64,000 nucleotides of DNA from Alisma plantago-aquatica. Its lineage: Eukaryota; Streptophyta; Magnoliopsida; Alismatales; Alismataceae. Numbering within the stretch: position 1 is the first letter of the stretch; every line of letters begins with the position of its first letter. The notes beneath the pieces were generated by a model. The model worked only from the letters and a program-made list of their open reading frames with translations. It did not search any database and was not told where the DNA came from. The position numbers and the translations under genes were made by a program. The stretch is taken from the NCBI GenBank assembly GCA_963693085.1, contig OY856409.1:665289591-665353590 (forward strand). The letters run 5' to 3'. Positions 33,801 through 45,937 of the stretch are shown piece by piece.

Positions 33801-34942
33801 ATGTTCTATCCTGGAACCACTCGGATACAGGTCAATTCACTATCAAAAGTGCCTATCATCTGCTGAGACATACCAAGGATATTCCGGTTCAGGGTAACTG
33901 GAATATGATATGGGAGACGAAGGTTTCTATGAAGGTGAAGTTTTTCTTCTGGCTAGTGGGCCATAATGCTATTTTAACGAATAAGAAGAGAGTAGATAGG
34001 TGTTTAGCCACTACTGCTACCTGCTCCATCTGTGGAAACCAGGAGGAAACTGTTATTCATGCCTTGCGGGACTGTCTAAGAGCAAAGGAAATATGGAAAG
34101 CAATCCTCGATAGCCAAATATGGAGTGAATTCTTCTCCATTACTGATGTCTGGACGTGGATGGTGAAGTTTATTAAGACTGAGAAGAATCTAAGCATTAT
34201 GTTTATGGTGGGATGCTGGCAGATTTGGAAGGGCAGAAATGTTCAGGTTTTCGAAGGAACTAGACATTCTAGCAACCACATTGTTCATCTCATCAACCAG
34301 GAGTGTACTCTGACGAACATTGCCTTCACCCCGAAGGAAAAGGAGAGTAGAGGCATGCAACCCGTTGCTGGCTGTTGGCAACCACCAGACCTTAATTGGT
34401 GGAAGATCAATACCGATGCTACCTTCCATAACGACAATACCCCAACGTCGATTGCTGTGGTGTGCATAGATTGTAAAGGCAACTGGATTAGAGGTTGGGG
34501 CAAGAAAATTCAGGTCAATAGTGTGCTTGAAGCAGAAGTGAGAGCAATTCATTGGGCTGTTGAGATCGGTCAACAACTCTCATGTACACATCTCAGCTTC
34601 GAGACTGACTCTAAAAGGGCTATAGAAGCTATGGAGAGAAGAGTTGAAGATTATCCAAGGCTGGCGTTATGGCTAACAGGTATCCTAGCTGGTTGGAAAC
34701 AGAGTTGGAAACGTAGAAATATTCCCAGAGAGATGAACAAGGCTGCTGATGGTCTTGCGAAATTTCACCAAAAAACCAAGGGTGGTTCGTTTGTCTATGA
34801 GGTACCCCCCAGTAGTCTAGTTGATGTCATCAACTCAGAGTCCTGTAATGGTAGTAGTACTACCAAATTTCTTTCAGTAAATGAGTCAATAAGTTGTAAT
34901 AATTCTAAGATTTTGCTTGCACGAGAGGGGCGGGATGAATAA
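30821..34942 (+). pseudogene. LINE ORF2 (endonuclease-RT-RNase H) with two in-frame stops
   Basis: ATG at 30821 starts MLNTIVWNTRGIG, the usual N-terminus of plant L1 endonuclease. A TAG at 30899-30901 and a TAA at 32546-32548 interrupt one otherwise continuous frame to 34942. The TAA replaces the Tyr of the IDLSKAYDK block of RT. Visible features: endonuclease IAIGDFN and SDHCPI; RT HKAPGPDG, RPISLNN, GLRQGDPLSPYLF and LCFADDMVLF (FADD catalytic motif); a zf-RVT region (FFFWLVGHNAILTNKKRV, CSICG, C); and RNase H with NTDAT, EAEVRAI, ETDSKRAI and NKAADGLAKF. The protein would nick DNA and copy its own RNA. Two stops probably prevent a full product. Confidence 0.93.
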
Positions 34943-35476
34943 AAAACCCTCTGACTTACCCAAAAAAAAAAAGAGTCCTATGTGTCGTCTCTGTACTCTC
35001 AGGTCCTCAGAGTAATAGTTAGTGCTTTCGAGTTTTTGGTCCAGTACCTCAAGATTTTTGTATCTTGTCTTATATAGTTAACATGGTAGTTGATGATTGT
35101 AATCTCGAGATACGACCTTACAGAGATGTACTGATGGATCAGTTTGTAAATAACTTATCATGTTGCTTTATGAAAAATCTTTACCATTTAAAGATCTCTT
35201 CACAAAAAGTTTTAATTTTTAGTGATTTTGGTAATCCGCTACTTAGTGAACACTTTCACATTAGTTAATCTTGTTTTCTCGAGATAGACGTTACAGTATT
35301 AGTCACTCTATCCCATCAAGGTAGCTTTGTAATGTTCACCACTGATTATAACATGCATTAATCAACTAATTACTTGGTCCCTTAATCTTTTTAGGTATCT
35401 ATGAGGTTTAGGTTAAATAACCACTAAACCATCTTGACTACTAAGGCATCAAATGATCTTGACCTTTTTAAACTTC

Positions 35477-36804
35477 AAACGGTCTTGCACACTAAACCCC
35501 CAAACGTACTTGGACAGACTTTGAAACCGTTTGGTGTTGAAGACCATTTGGTCTTGTTGACTTTTGAAACCGCATGGTAAAGTGCACACTCAAGACCGTT
35601 TGCTCAAGATGGGGTGAAGACCGTTTGGTATTGTTGACCGTTTGGTCAAGTTTGACTTTGAAACCGCATGGACATAACCGACCTTGAAACCGCATGAGAT
35701 CAAATGATTTGGGATTGTTTGGTCCCAAACGGTCTTGAGACCGTTTGGTCCAAACCACCTCAAAACTCCAAGGACCAAAAAGTGTCTCAACCACTTCAAT
35801 TGAGTTAGGGTTTCCAATGTTGAACCCCTCAATCGATCATGCACTTGTTAGCCACTCATCAATTGAGTCAAATAGGTCAACCCTCAACTGATTTGACACT
35901 CAATTGACCCTCAATTGATCATCAATTAAGGCTTGGATCAATTGGATTAGGGTTTGAAATCGATGACCCTTCCACATACTTCAATGTGAGTCCAATTGAT
36001 TTGAAATCATTGAACCATCATCCAATTTGGTCATGTCCTGAACCCAAACGGTCTTAGGATCGTTTGGATGACCTCCAAACGGTCTTGAGACTGTTTTATC
36101 AAGTCAACAACAAAAAATAACTCAACCAATTAAGGTTTGGCTCATTGGATTGATCACTAGGTCAACAATCAATTGCACCTCAACTAATTACCTTTAGATT
36201 TTCAACCACTTAACCATAGACAACCCTAGACCTCCAAACGGTCTTGGGTGACCCCCAAACGGTCTTGGGATCGTTTGGATGACCTCCAAATGGTTTTGAA
36301 ACTGTTTTTCCATTATTTTATCAAAACCAAGTTATTCAATTAAGGTTTGAACCCTAGGTTTGGTCACCAAATCAACAATTGATTATTCATCAACTTAATA
36401 TCATTGGACCCTCAATTGGTCAACCCTACTTAACCCTAGACCTCCAAACGGTCTTGGGTGATCACCAAACAGTCTTGAGACCGTTTGGGTGATCCCCAAA
36501 TGGTTTTGAAACCGTTTGGGTCACTCAACCCAAACTTCAACTTAATTCAATTATTGAAATCAACAATTGACCCGATTAGGGTTTTGATGATTGATGGGCC
36601 TTTGATTGGTGAACCAATTGGAATTAATTGCTGGTTTTTGGTAGGTGATTAGTTTACATTATTCTCAAAAGGCCTCCAAATGGTCAATGCCTGGTCAACT
36701 CTTCCAAACAGTCTTGGACCGTTTGCTTCCATGCATTCTTGTGAAACCGTTTGCATTCAAACGGTTTGAAACTGTTTGCTAAAGGTTGGGAGACCGTTTG
36801 CTAA
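35477..36804. repeat. AACGG/CCGTT near-palindrome array, A 3' LTR
   Basis: Same motif family as in E2 and B, with a clear paired copy at 35725-35748 (arms CCAAACGGTCT and AGACCGTTTGG, loop TG). Also frequent is aaaccgcatg/catgcggttt, a second related word. Confidence 0.87.
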
Positions 36805-37482
36805 AGTAAATTCTTGGATAAACATAGGAATTAACGTCATAATCTTCTACATCTATTCAACCAAGAACAGGGGATGTTCTTCATGGAAAAGATAGCAAGA
36901 ACACACAAAGGTGTCTAAAGAAGAAGATTTAAGCAACGATTATAGGAAAGAAAGATGCATTAACAAAGCTTTAAGGTTTAGAGTTATAAAACCCACCTCT
37001 AGGATTGATCCAAAGCTCCAAGCTTCGTAGCTTTAATGGTGGCTTGAGCTTCAGTAGGTGTCCAAGGTCCGTTCTTCAAGTTTTGGATGGAGAAGATGGC
37101 TAGAAAGGAGAATCGTGTGAAGAACACCATAAATCTATCCTTATATAGTGGTTTCCACCATGAATTCGAGGTAGATGGTGATCAACACTTACCAAGTCAG
37201 CTTGGTCATCCTTCCTCTGCTCCAGAGCTCCTTCTTGGTCGGTCCAAGCAAAGTGATGAGAATAGGAACTAAGGAAATGATCCTTCGAGTTGTTGGAAAG
37301 ATACACATATATATTTTTGGATATTTTCAAGGAAAGTGGAAAGAAGAGGATTATCTTCTTTTATTTCCCAACTAAAACCATAAAAGATTCCTCCATCCTT
37401 GGAAACGTTTACACCTCGTAACCTCATGCAAAACTCCTCCATTATCCAAGGTTAAAAGGAAAAGAAACAAAACACCTTAAAG

Positions 37483-38505
37483 AGTTGTATCAGTGTTCTC
37501 ATATGCCCCGCATGAGGCCGCTTATGCGGCCCTCAGCCGCTCCGCATATAACTATACAGTGCTATTTTTGGGCATGGACCGAATATGCATCCTGCGGTCC
37601 GCATATGAGGCCGCTTAGGCCCCACATTTCATTTGATGACTTAAGTAAAAAAAAATAGAACCTCAAATAAAATCAACCAAATTAAATGACAACTTCTATA
37701 TAGTTGGCTTTAGATCAGATATTGAAATTTTGCTACCTCAAAAATAATTCTATTTTGAATGAGTGGTGCAAAATATATTATTACATTTTACAATTGTCAA
37801 TGTTTCATTATGCTCTTTCATTTTGCTCTTTTTTTCTCTTCTTTTTTTCTCTAAGATTAGAGCATGTTGCACATGCAACAGTTCTGATTTTGTCTTGTAT
37901 AAAAGGGGAATCTATTGCAGATATTAATTGGATGTGATATTTTCCTTTACAATGTTTCAAATTTGTGTGCTTCCTAGGGAGTAATTTATATTCACTACAA
38001 CTTTTTCTTCTCTATTTATTATTGATTTGATTTATGCATATCATTTTTATGTTTTGATTTTGTTTTTGATGTTCTTTTTCTATTTCTACTTTGAACTACC
38101 ATGTTTTGTGTTACTGTGGTTATTCTTATTGTGTTCATTCAATAAATGTTCTGCTATGAACTGCATGTGTTAGTGTGTTTTGTTACTTGTATATTCTAGT
38201 ACATTATATAAACTTAGGGTTTTGTTGATTGATTTTTTTTCTTGATCATTGGAAAATATGTGTTTCTTCTTCCATGATGTAATGATCCATTGGTGCATTT
38301 TAGACTATTAGGCTACAAACTAGATAGCATGAAATTTATGATTATGATTCTATTTTTTAAATAAATAGATGTATAAAATATAGAATTAATTAAAAAATCC
38401 AAAAATGCATATGCCCCGCTTATGCTCCTGCATTCCGCTTATACTCTATGCGGTACCTTGACCGAACGCATACCGCATAACACATTTCAAAACATTGAGT
38501 TGTAT
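37483..38505. mobile_element. Non-autonomous hAT element, 1007 bp, 8-bp TSD
   Basis: Element 37491-38497 starts cagtgttctcatatg and ends catttcaaaacattg, imperfect inverted repeats (CA.TGTT.T..A.ATG). The 8-bp duplication agttgtat is exact (37483-37490, 38498-38505). B's LTRs at 50345-50365 and 60875-60895 run uninterrupted through the same site. Both ends carry GC-rich subterminal copies of ccgcatat/gcggcc-type words, as hAT elements do for transposase binding; the middle is AT-rich. No transposase frame is present, so it depended on another element. Confidence 0.85.
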
Positions 38506-39045
38506 ATTAATATCCATCTTTATTGGATATTGCTTAATATATTATTATTTGTGAGTAATTTTCCACTCCTACCATGATCATTCAAAAGAGGCACCCTTCT
38601 CATTTTATTTACTCCACTTGATTCCAAGAAACATTAGAGATCCTCTAGAGGTATATATTACATGTTGGACCCTAGGTTTTGGGTAAATTGCACTTTACAC
38701 CAAAACTAGGTTTTAATGTACAAGGATTGCTCTACAAGCTGTATCTTGGTACCCAAGCTTGTGAAAACTGTACCACTTCATAATATTCATTATTATGATG
38801 TTCCAATCATCAGAAGAACATCTTAACCTGTCTAATTTGCAAGTTAACCCCTCTACTTGGGTAATTTGTACATTAGTCCATTATTAACAAAACAATGTTT
38901 CAACATTATACAAAAAAGACTAAAATTGAAATATAAGTTCCTCAAAAGCTTTAATTACTTTTCAAGAATTACAAGCAAGCATCTAACCAACTTAATTAGG
39001 CAAAACACCTAGGGTTAGTACATAACCCAGGTCAGGGATGTTACA

Positions 39046-39085
39046 AATTATGCACCCCTTACAAGGATTTTGTCCCCGAAATCAT
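39046..39085 (-). other. A polypurine-tract region
   Basis: On the minus strand the bases before the 3' LTR read ggggacaaaatccttgtaag then gggtgcataattt, matching the E1/E2/B tract block. It separates the end of pol from the LTR by about 50 bases. Confidence 0.65.
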
Positions 39086-39097
39086 CTACAAAACATA

Positions 39098-42000
39098 TTA
39101 AGAGAAAAGAGAAGGGTATTTCCTCCTCATCTCTTCCTCTAGTTCCCATGTAGATTCTTCAATGCCACGGTGATTCCAGAGGACTTTCAAAACACTTATA
39201 TCTTTCTTTTTCAACTTTTTAATTCTTCTGTCATGGATTGACATAGGTCCTTCAACATAAGATACACCATCATTCAATTCTACTTCCATAGGTTGCAGAA
39301 CTGAATCTGTGTTAGGATGACATTTCCTAGGCATGGAAATGTGAAACACTGGGTGTAACTTTTGCAACTCTGGTGGTAACTCTAGTTTATAAGCTACCTT
39401 TCCAATCCGTTCAATGATTGGATAAGTCCCTATAAACCTAGGAGATAACTTTCCTTTCCTTCCAAATCTAAGAACTCCCTTCCAGGGTGAGACCTTGAGG
39501 TACACTCTGTCTCCAACTTGGAATTCTAAAGGTCTACGACGGTTATCAACATAAGATTTCTGCCTATCCTGTGCAGTCTTTATCTGTTGTTGTATTACTT
39601 TAATCTTCTCAGTGGTCTGCTGCACAAGATTAGGACCTAAAAGTTGATATTCACCAGTTTCATACCAACATAGGGGTGATCACATCGTCTACCATACAAA
39701 GCTTCATAAGGTTCCATGTCAATGATATGTTGATAGCTATTATTGTAGGCAAACTCTATCAAACTTAGGTGCAGATCCCAATTTCCTGTAAACTGAAGAA
39801 CGCATGCTCTAAGAAAGTCTTCTAAAGTCTGTATAGTCCTTTCTGATTGTCCATCAGTCTGAGGATGAAAGACTGTACTAAACCTTAACTTTTTGCCTAA
39901 GGCTTTATGAAGTTGATCCCAAAAATGACTCGCAAACTGAGGACCTCTGTCAGAGACAATGGTAACTGGGACCCCATGTAGCCGCACTATCTTATCTACA
40001 TATAACTGTGCTAACTTCTCAACAGAATAGGTTATTTTGACAGGAAAGAAATGTGCTGTCTTAGTCAAACTATCAACTATTACCTAGATGGAATCATGTC
40101 CTTTGACGGTTCTAGGTAAACCAACCACAAATTCCATTGTCACATGAACCCACTTCCATTGTGGTATGGGTAAAGGTTGCATTGTTCCTGCAGGCTTCTG
40201 GTGTTCAGCTTTAACTTGTTGACACACCGAACACCGCATAACAAACTCATCAATGTCTGTCTTCAAACCAAGCCACTAATACATATCTTTCAAGTTACGA
40301 TACATCTTGGTGCTTCTTGGATGAATAACATACATTGAAGAATGAGCTTCTTCCAGGACTAACTTCCTCAAGTTATCCACATCCGGTACTATCATTCTAC
40401 CATGATAACAAGCTACTTGATCATTTGAATCACGGAAACCTTCTCATTTCTCATTACCACACTCTGATCTAATCTGCTAAACTGCAACATCAACTTGTTG
40501 TGCCTCCTTAATCTGTTGTCTCAGGGTAGGTTTTATATGCATCTTAGCTAACAGTCCTGCTAGCAACGATACTCTTAACTATAAATTGTTTTGTCTTAAG
40601 GAGATAAACATATCCCTCTTAGAGCATACCAATGAATTCAATTGTGCTCTGTCTAAGGCTGGTGTTGCTGATTTCCTACTCAAAGCATCAGCAACAACAT
40701 TGGCCTTCCCTGGATGGTAATCAATTGTACAATCGTAGTCCTTGATTAACTCCATCCATCGGCGTTGCCTCATGTTAAGCTCATGCTGAGAAAAGATATA
40801 CTTAAGGTTTTTATGATCTGTGAAAATCTGGAATGTTTCTTCATAAAGATAATGTCTCCAGATCTTCAAGGCATGAACTACAACAGCTAGCTCTAAATCG
40901 TGTGTCAGATAATTCTCCTCGTGTTTCTTAAGCTGTCGAGAAGCAAAAGAAATTACTTGTTTATCCTGCATCAACACACATCCTAGTCCATTGTTAGAAG
41001 CATCACAACAAACTATATATCCTTTCCCTTGCTCAGGTAACACAAGTACTGGTGCACTTGTCAACCTTTCCTTCAACAACTGAAATGATTGCTGACACTT
41101 GTCACTCCAAGTAAAAAGAACATCCTTCCTGGTCAACTTAGTCAAGGGTAAAGCTATAGAACTGAAGTTCTTAATGAACCTCCGGTAATAGCCTGCCAAC
41201 CCTAAGAAACTACGGATCTCCGTCGGTGTCTTCGGTTTTTCCCATTGCAGAACGGATTCTACCTTTTTAGGGTCAACACGAATACCTGAGGCAGATATTA
41301 CGTGTCCAAGAAAAGAAACTTCTGGTAACTAGAACTCACACTTGCTAACCTTAGCATATAACTTGTGTTCTCTTAGCAAAGTTAGAGTCTGACGAAGATG
41401 TTGTTCATGCTGCTGAGCATCTCTACTATAGATCAGTATGTCATCTATAAAGACAACAACACATTGATCGAGAAAAGGTCAGAAGATTCTATTCATGAGT
41501 TCCCTAAATGCAGCTGGTGCATTAGTTAGTCCAAACGACATAACTGTGAACTCATAGTGACCATACCTTGTTCTAAAGGCAGACTTAGGTATGTCACCAT
41601 CCTTAATACACAGTTGGTGATATCTCGACCTCAAATCTATCTTTGATAAGATGGTTGCACCACACAACTGGTCAAAGAGGTCATCGATCCTCGGTAGAGG
41701 ATACTTATTCTTTATTGTTACTTTATTTAACTGTCTATAATCAATGCACAACCGCATTGACCCATCTTTCTTTTTAACAAAGAGGACCGAAGCACCCCAA
41801 GGTGAAGTACTCGGTCGGATGAAACCCTTCTCAAGAAACTCTTGCAGTTGTTTCTTGAGTTCTGCCATCTCAGCAGGCGCCATCCTATACGGTGTTTGTG
41901 CTATAGGCTGTGTATTCAGGATTAGATTGATTTCAAAATCAATCTCTCGAGGCGGTGGTATACCTGGAAGTTCTTCTAGAAATACCTCTTCAAATCCCTA

Positions 42001-43754
42001 ACTATCGGAACTTCAGCAGGGTTTAGACTATCCATGGTAGTATCTACCACATGGGCCAAGAATTCATAACATCCTTGCCTCATCAGCTTCTCAGCAACCA
42101 TAGCTGATACAAGACAGGTTGGTAGAATCTTTCTATCTCCTTGAAAGATCCATGTGTCACTATCATCAGTGAACACAGCTCGTTTGGACTCACAATCCAA
42201 GACAACCTTATACCTTTCCAAGGTATCCATCCCAAGGATTACATCGAATCCATGCATCTCAAGTGGCATAAGATCCACTTGAATGTGATGTTCGAAAAAG
42301 AAGAGGATGTAGGGAGAACATACCTCCCGCAAAATAGTAGATCCCATTAAAGGAGTTTCTAACAACAAACTATCTTCTCTATGACTTGTAGTCAGGTTGT
42401 AGTCAAGAATCACTCTTTGAGTGATAAAGGAGTGCGTAGCACCCAGATCAATTAAAACAAATACAACGCAAGATATAGACATATCAGAATAAAACAATTC
42501 CATCTGACCTGCCACAACCCGAGGGTTGATCACTGCATCAGGTGGATTCATCGTGTAGAATCTTGCCATTGCATGTGGTTGATTCGGTGCTCGATGACTA
42601 GGTGTCGATGATCTAGCTTGGGATGCTTGTCCACATCCTCTAGCACTACCTATGAACTGTCACCTTTGAGATCCTTGCTGACTCTGCCTTTGAGGTTGAG
42701 TTACACTCATTCCTCTGGCTCTGCAATCCTTCATCAGATGTCCCATCTTTCCACATATGTAACAGCTTATGTTCATTTGTTGTGGTCTGGGTGGTCCTGT
42801 AACCGACATAGATACTGAGCTACGAGCTCCTTCTAAAGGTAAGCTTCGTCCTCTACTCCTATTCAACGTCCACTGCGTCTGGGTACTGAATCTAGGTGAT
42901 GGTATAGGTATAGAAAACCTCTGTTTCATAAAACCTTTAGATGAGGATCCTTGGAACTGGGGATCAATATTCTTGTTCTTGATCTGTCTCTTCCCTGCCA
43001 CAGACCTCTCTACCCTTCTGACAGACTCCACAAAGGTAGAAAACCTTTCCCTGTTCTCCAGAGCAGACACAGGGGTGGTCAACTCATCACTTAATCCTTT
43101 CTCAAAACGCCTAATCCTTTCTTCATTTGTGGTTGCCATGTGCGGACAGAACTACAAAAGTTCCATGAACTTAGCTTCGTACTCGCTAATGTTCATTAGT
43201 CCTTGTCTTAACCTCTCAAACTGAGAGAGTTTCTCATCCAGGAACGTCTTAGAGAAGTATCTGTTGATAAATTCTCGTCGGAAAACTTCCCATTCAATCT
43301 CCACACCTGGCCTTTTTCCTTCCTCCATGGTCCACCAGTGATCGACACTTCCCTTGAGAAGATACACAACATGTTTAACCTTCTCAGCTTCTGGGATGTT
43401 CAGGATTATAAAGGCCTTCTCTAGTTCAGTTAACTACAAGTCAGTATATGTTGGATCAACTGTTCCAGCATACTCCGTGGCTCCAACTCGGCAAAGTCAT
43501 TCAAATGTCTTGCCGGATCCTTGTCCTTCTAGGTGGGTAGGTGCCCTAGGTATATGCATAGGCATCCTATCAGTCATGTGTGTCATAGCAGTCATAAACT
43601 ACCCAAACATGGCTTGGACGGTTGGGTTCCCCATGCCAGTTGGATTGAACTGGGGTGGTTCAGGCATAGGTTCTTCCCTTTCTTGGTTTTTTGCACCTCC
43701 TCTGGGTGCAGTGACACTACTCTCAGCAACGTGTTCCTCGTGTGACCCAGACAT
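39098..43754 (-). pseudogene. A gag-pol polyprotein, decayed
   Basis: One original frame from ATG 43754 (MSGSHEEHVAES) to the stop at 39098, now broken by about ten stops and two 1-base deletions (near 41990 and 39690). Order: capsid domain (FINRYFSKTFLDEK, about 43275); zinc knuckle CYICGKMGHLMKDC (about 42722-42763); protease with DLGATHSF where D(S/T/P)GA is usual (about 42440); RT with [19 protein letters not shown] and FIDDILIYS (about 41440); RNase H ([28 protein letters not shown]); integrase with CSVCQQ zinc part, VTMEF (Glu where Asp is expected), SDRGPQF and QSERTIQTLED; and a chromodomain-like end (VLWNHRGIEESTWELEEEM). A TGA at 41481-41479 is shared with B. Confidence 0.93.
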
Positions 43755-43870
43755 CTTTAGTTTTATCTTCTCCTCCTATATGAGCATAAGACACTATCAG
43801 ATATACTGGAAGACAATTAGAACATACTCAACAACCTAAGTCCAATGTCTCTATAGACTCAGCGAACCTA

Positions 43871-43884
43871 GAGCTCTGATACCA
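43871..43884 (-). other. A primer binding site
   Basis: Minus-strand tggtatcagagctc, seven bases inside the 5' LTR end; its first 12 bases match the complement of the initiator tRNA-Met 3' end exactly. Confidence 0.85.
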
Positions 43885-45854
43885 CTACCTATGATAACAC
43901 GTCTCGGAGAAAATGTTATTAATGATGCGGAAGTGATTAATTAGCAGCGGAATTACTGAAAATCACTAAAAATTAAAACTTTTCGTAAAGAGATCTACAA
44001 ACTGTGAAACTCTTTCATTAAGAAACAATATAAGTTATTTACAAACTGATTCAACATTACATCTCTGTAATATTTCATCTCGAGGGTTACTAGCATCAAC
44101 TTCCATGTTAAACTGTACAAGGCAAGATACAAAAATCTCGAGGCATTACGTCAAAATATCATATCTATATCAAACCATCTACTGACTCCTAGGACCTGAG
44201 AGTATAGAGATGACACATAGGACTTTTTATATACACATGACTCGATAGATAGTGTCTCCACCTGAGGATCACTGCTGTCCCTAATGTTGCTGCTACTGCT
44301 GTTGCTCACCCACTGTAGGGTTCCTTCGTCCTCGGCGTCTACCTAAAAAGTCAAATCCCACGGGGGTGAGACAATTGAATAATTGTCCCAGCGAGAGTTA
44401 TAACTCTCCTCCAGAAGCATTGTTATTGCAAGTATTAAATAAGAATGAGCAGTAAAACTATAATTATTCAACAGTAGACAATTTATTGAATAAACTAAGT
44501 AGAGAAGTATTCTCTAAGAAATCATTTCAATAATAACTTGATGGAATGACAAGACATTTAATCAATAAGGAATGTGAAGAACATGTATTTTATCTATCCA
44601 ACTAGGACATGTTAAACAATGTATCATCAATCATCGTTTCTCGTAGTTTAACCTAAGCAATTATGCTATACGGCTGATTACATTTTACAAACATATTTAT
44701 GCCCTTGGGAGATGAGTTACACCTCTCATACTCCAACTGACCATTATGAAATCACAATTAGTACCATACATAGGTCATTAGAAGAGCTGAATTCCTATGA
44801 CCTCATCTTCCTCAATCAGTGTGAGGTACAACATGCAGGACATCTTGTGTCTCTGCCATAATAGCTTTCCAGGGTATTCTGGCAACTTCTCTATTAGAGT
44901 TATAGTGGCATGTTGTACTCTCTTTACTATCGAGGGATTTCTTGTTTATCTCACATCGATGTGGCATTATCAACACCATCAGGAGATTAGTGATACATCA
45001 TCCCTGCATAAACATATAATGAAGGATTGAGAGATTAAATGTACATCTCACATCAATTCCCTCATTAGGACGTAAGGATATTCGCGTCCATAACCCCCAC
45101 ATACTCAAAAGTATGCTCTCCAGGAGTTCCCTTAGGTAAACCTATTTCACCATTATTTAACTTCTGACAATGATGGATCTATGGTCAGGGCTCTACATGA
45201 TATCATTTCTCTTGATTATTTAAGTACATTATAGCATTCTTTTATCATCAGGTATGTTTTCAAACATAAACCAATAAGACAATTGCTATAAAGAAAGAGT
45301 ACTAATTGTATCAAGTTCATTTCTCATCTTGCTAACATTGCGATATCAATCCCTAACCATCTCATCATTATGATTCAGGGATATGGGTGTTCAAACCCTT
45401 AGATCATCAGAATACTTGTTACCAAGCAACACATTGCCATTAATTCATTTAACAGTATGAATATGATAGTAGCTGTGACGTCCATCTTGTAAAAACATGA
45501 TTAATTTATGCGGAAGTGAATTATTAGCCGCAGAATTACTGAAAATCACTAAAAATTTAAAACTTTTTGTAAAGAAATCCAGAAACGGTAAAACTCTATC
45601 ATAAAGAACCAAAGTAAGTTATTTACATGTTGATTTTTCAGTACATCTCTATATCATCTCATCTTGAGAGTCATAACATTGACTGCCCAGTTAAACTATA
45701 CATGAGCAGTATACAAAATCTTGAGGCATCAAGCCAAAAATCTCAGATCTAAATCAAACCATCTACTGACACCTAGGACCTGAGAGTATAGAGATGACAC
45801 ATAGGACTCTTTCTATTTCAAGACTTGACAAACAGTGTCTCCACCTGTGGATCA

Positions 45855-45937
45855 CTACTGTCCTTGTTGTTGTTGCTGCTGCTGTGGTTGCTGTTGCTGC
45901 TCACCCACGGAAGGGTTTCTTCTTCCTCGCCGTCTAC
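45855..45937 (-). other. LTR module: RRRGRRNPSVGE-polyGln frame after acceptor-like site
   Basis: On the minus strand, after ...aactttttag (acceptor-like, ending at 45938), codons from 45935 read RRRGRRNPSVGE, then QQQQPQQQQQQQ, GQ and stop TAG at 45857-45855. No intervening stop. This is the cleanest minus-strand copy together with 14905-14995 in A (same frame, 28 codons, GQQ-stop). The Gln tract length varies in whole codons between copies. No start codon or upstream exon has been identified, so translation is unproven. Confidence 0.5.

Larger units (their letters stand above)
28758..34988 (+). mobile_element. Near full-length L1-type LINE with 17-bp TSD
   Basis: The body 28775-34971 is flanked by the exact duplication agagtcctatgtgtcgt (28758-28774, 34972-34988) and ends in an A run after ctgacttaccc. 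It encodes ORF1 (DUF4283 plus zinc knuckle) and ORF2 (endonuclease, RT, zf-RVT, RNase H), the plant L1 layout. Only 13 bases precede the first ORF1 ATG, so a little of the 5' end may be missing. One homopolymer frameshift and two stops are its only evident coding lesions, so it is young. It is GC-richer than the LTRs around it. Confidence 0.95.
24450..35295 (+). repeat. E2 3' LTR, split by an L1 LINE
   Basis: LTR sequence runs 24450-28774, is interrupted by the LINE, and resumes 34989-35295, ending gatagacgttaca; the rejoined length is 4632 bp against 4638 for the 5' LTR. It repeats the 5' LTR modules: near-palindrome array about 25643-27048, telobox minisatellite 27539-27780, cacgaccgtg cluster about 27918-27995, and hairpin/acceptor module about 28565-28711. 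Confidence 0.93.
16986..35300 (+). mobile_element. E2: gag-only gypsy element (TR-GAG type), hosts a LINE
   Basis: The element spans 16991-35295, flanked by the TSD gtatt (16986-16990, 35296-35300), whose single-copy empty site survives at 62478-62482. After removing the 6.2 kb LINE and its TSD it is about 12.1 kb: LTRs of 4638 and 4632 bp and an internal region of 2821 bp holding one intact gag and no pol. It lies opposite to its host A. TR-GAG elements of this kind are known in plants; movement would need reverse transcriptase and integrase supplied by relatives such as A or B. Confidence 0.9.
14523..39045 (-). repeat. A 3' LTR, split by E2 and carrying a hAT element
   Basis: Runs from tgataacacatctcagag (LTR 3' end on the minus strand) to 39045, where the minus-strand LTR start tgtaacatccctgacc lies. 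E2 occupies 16991-35295 and duplicated gtatt. A 1007-bp hAT element occupies 37491-38497. Segments 14523-16990 and 35301 onward align with 43892-45473 and 61609-63646 of the 5' LTR; about 40 differences were counted by eye in some 600 aligned bases. Confidence 0.9.
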
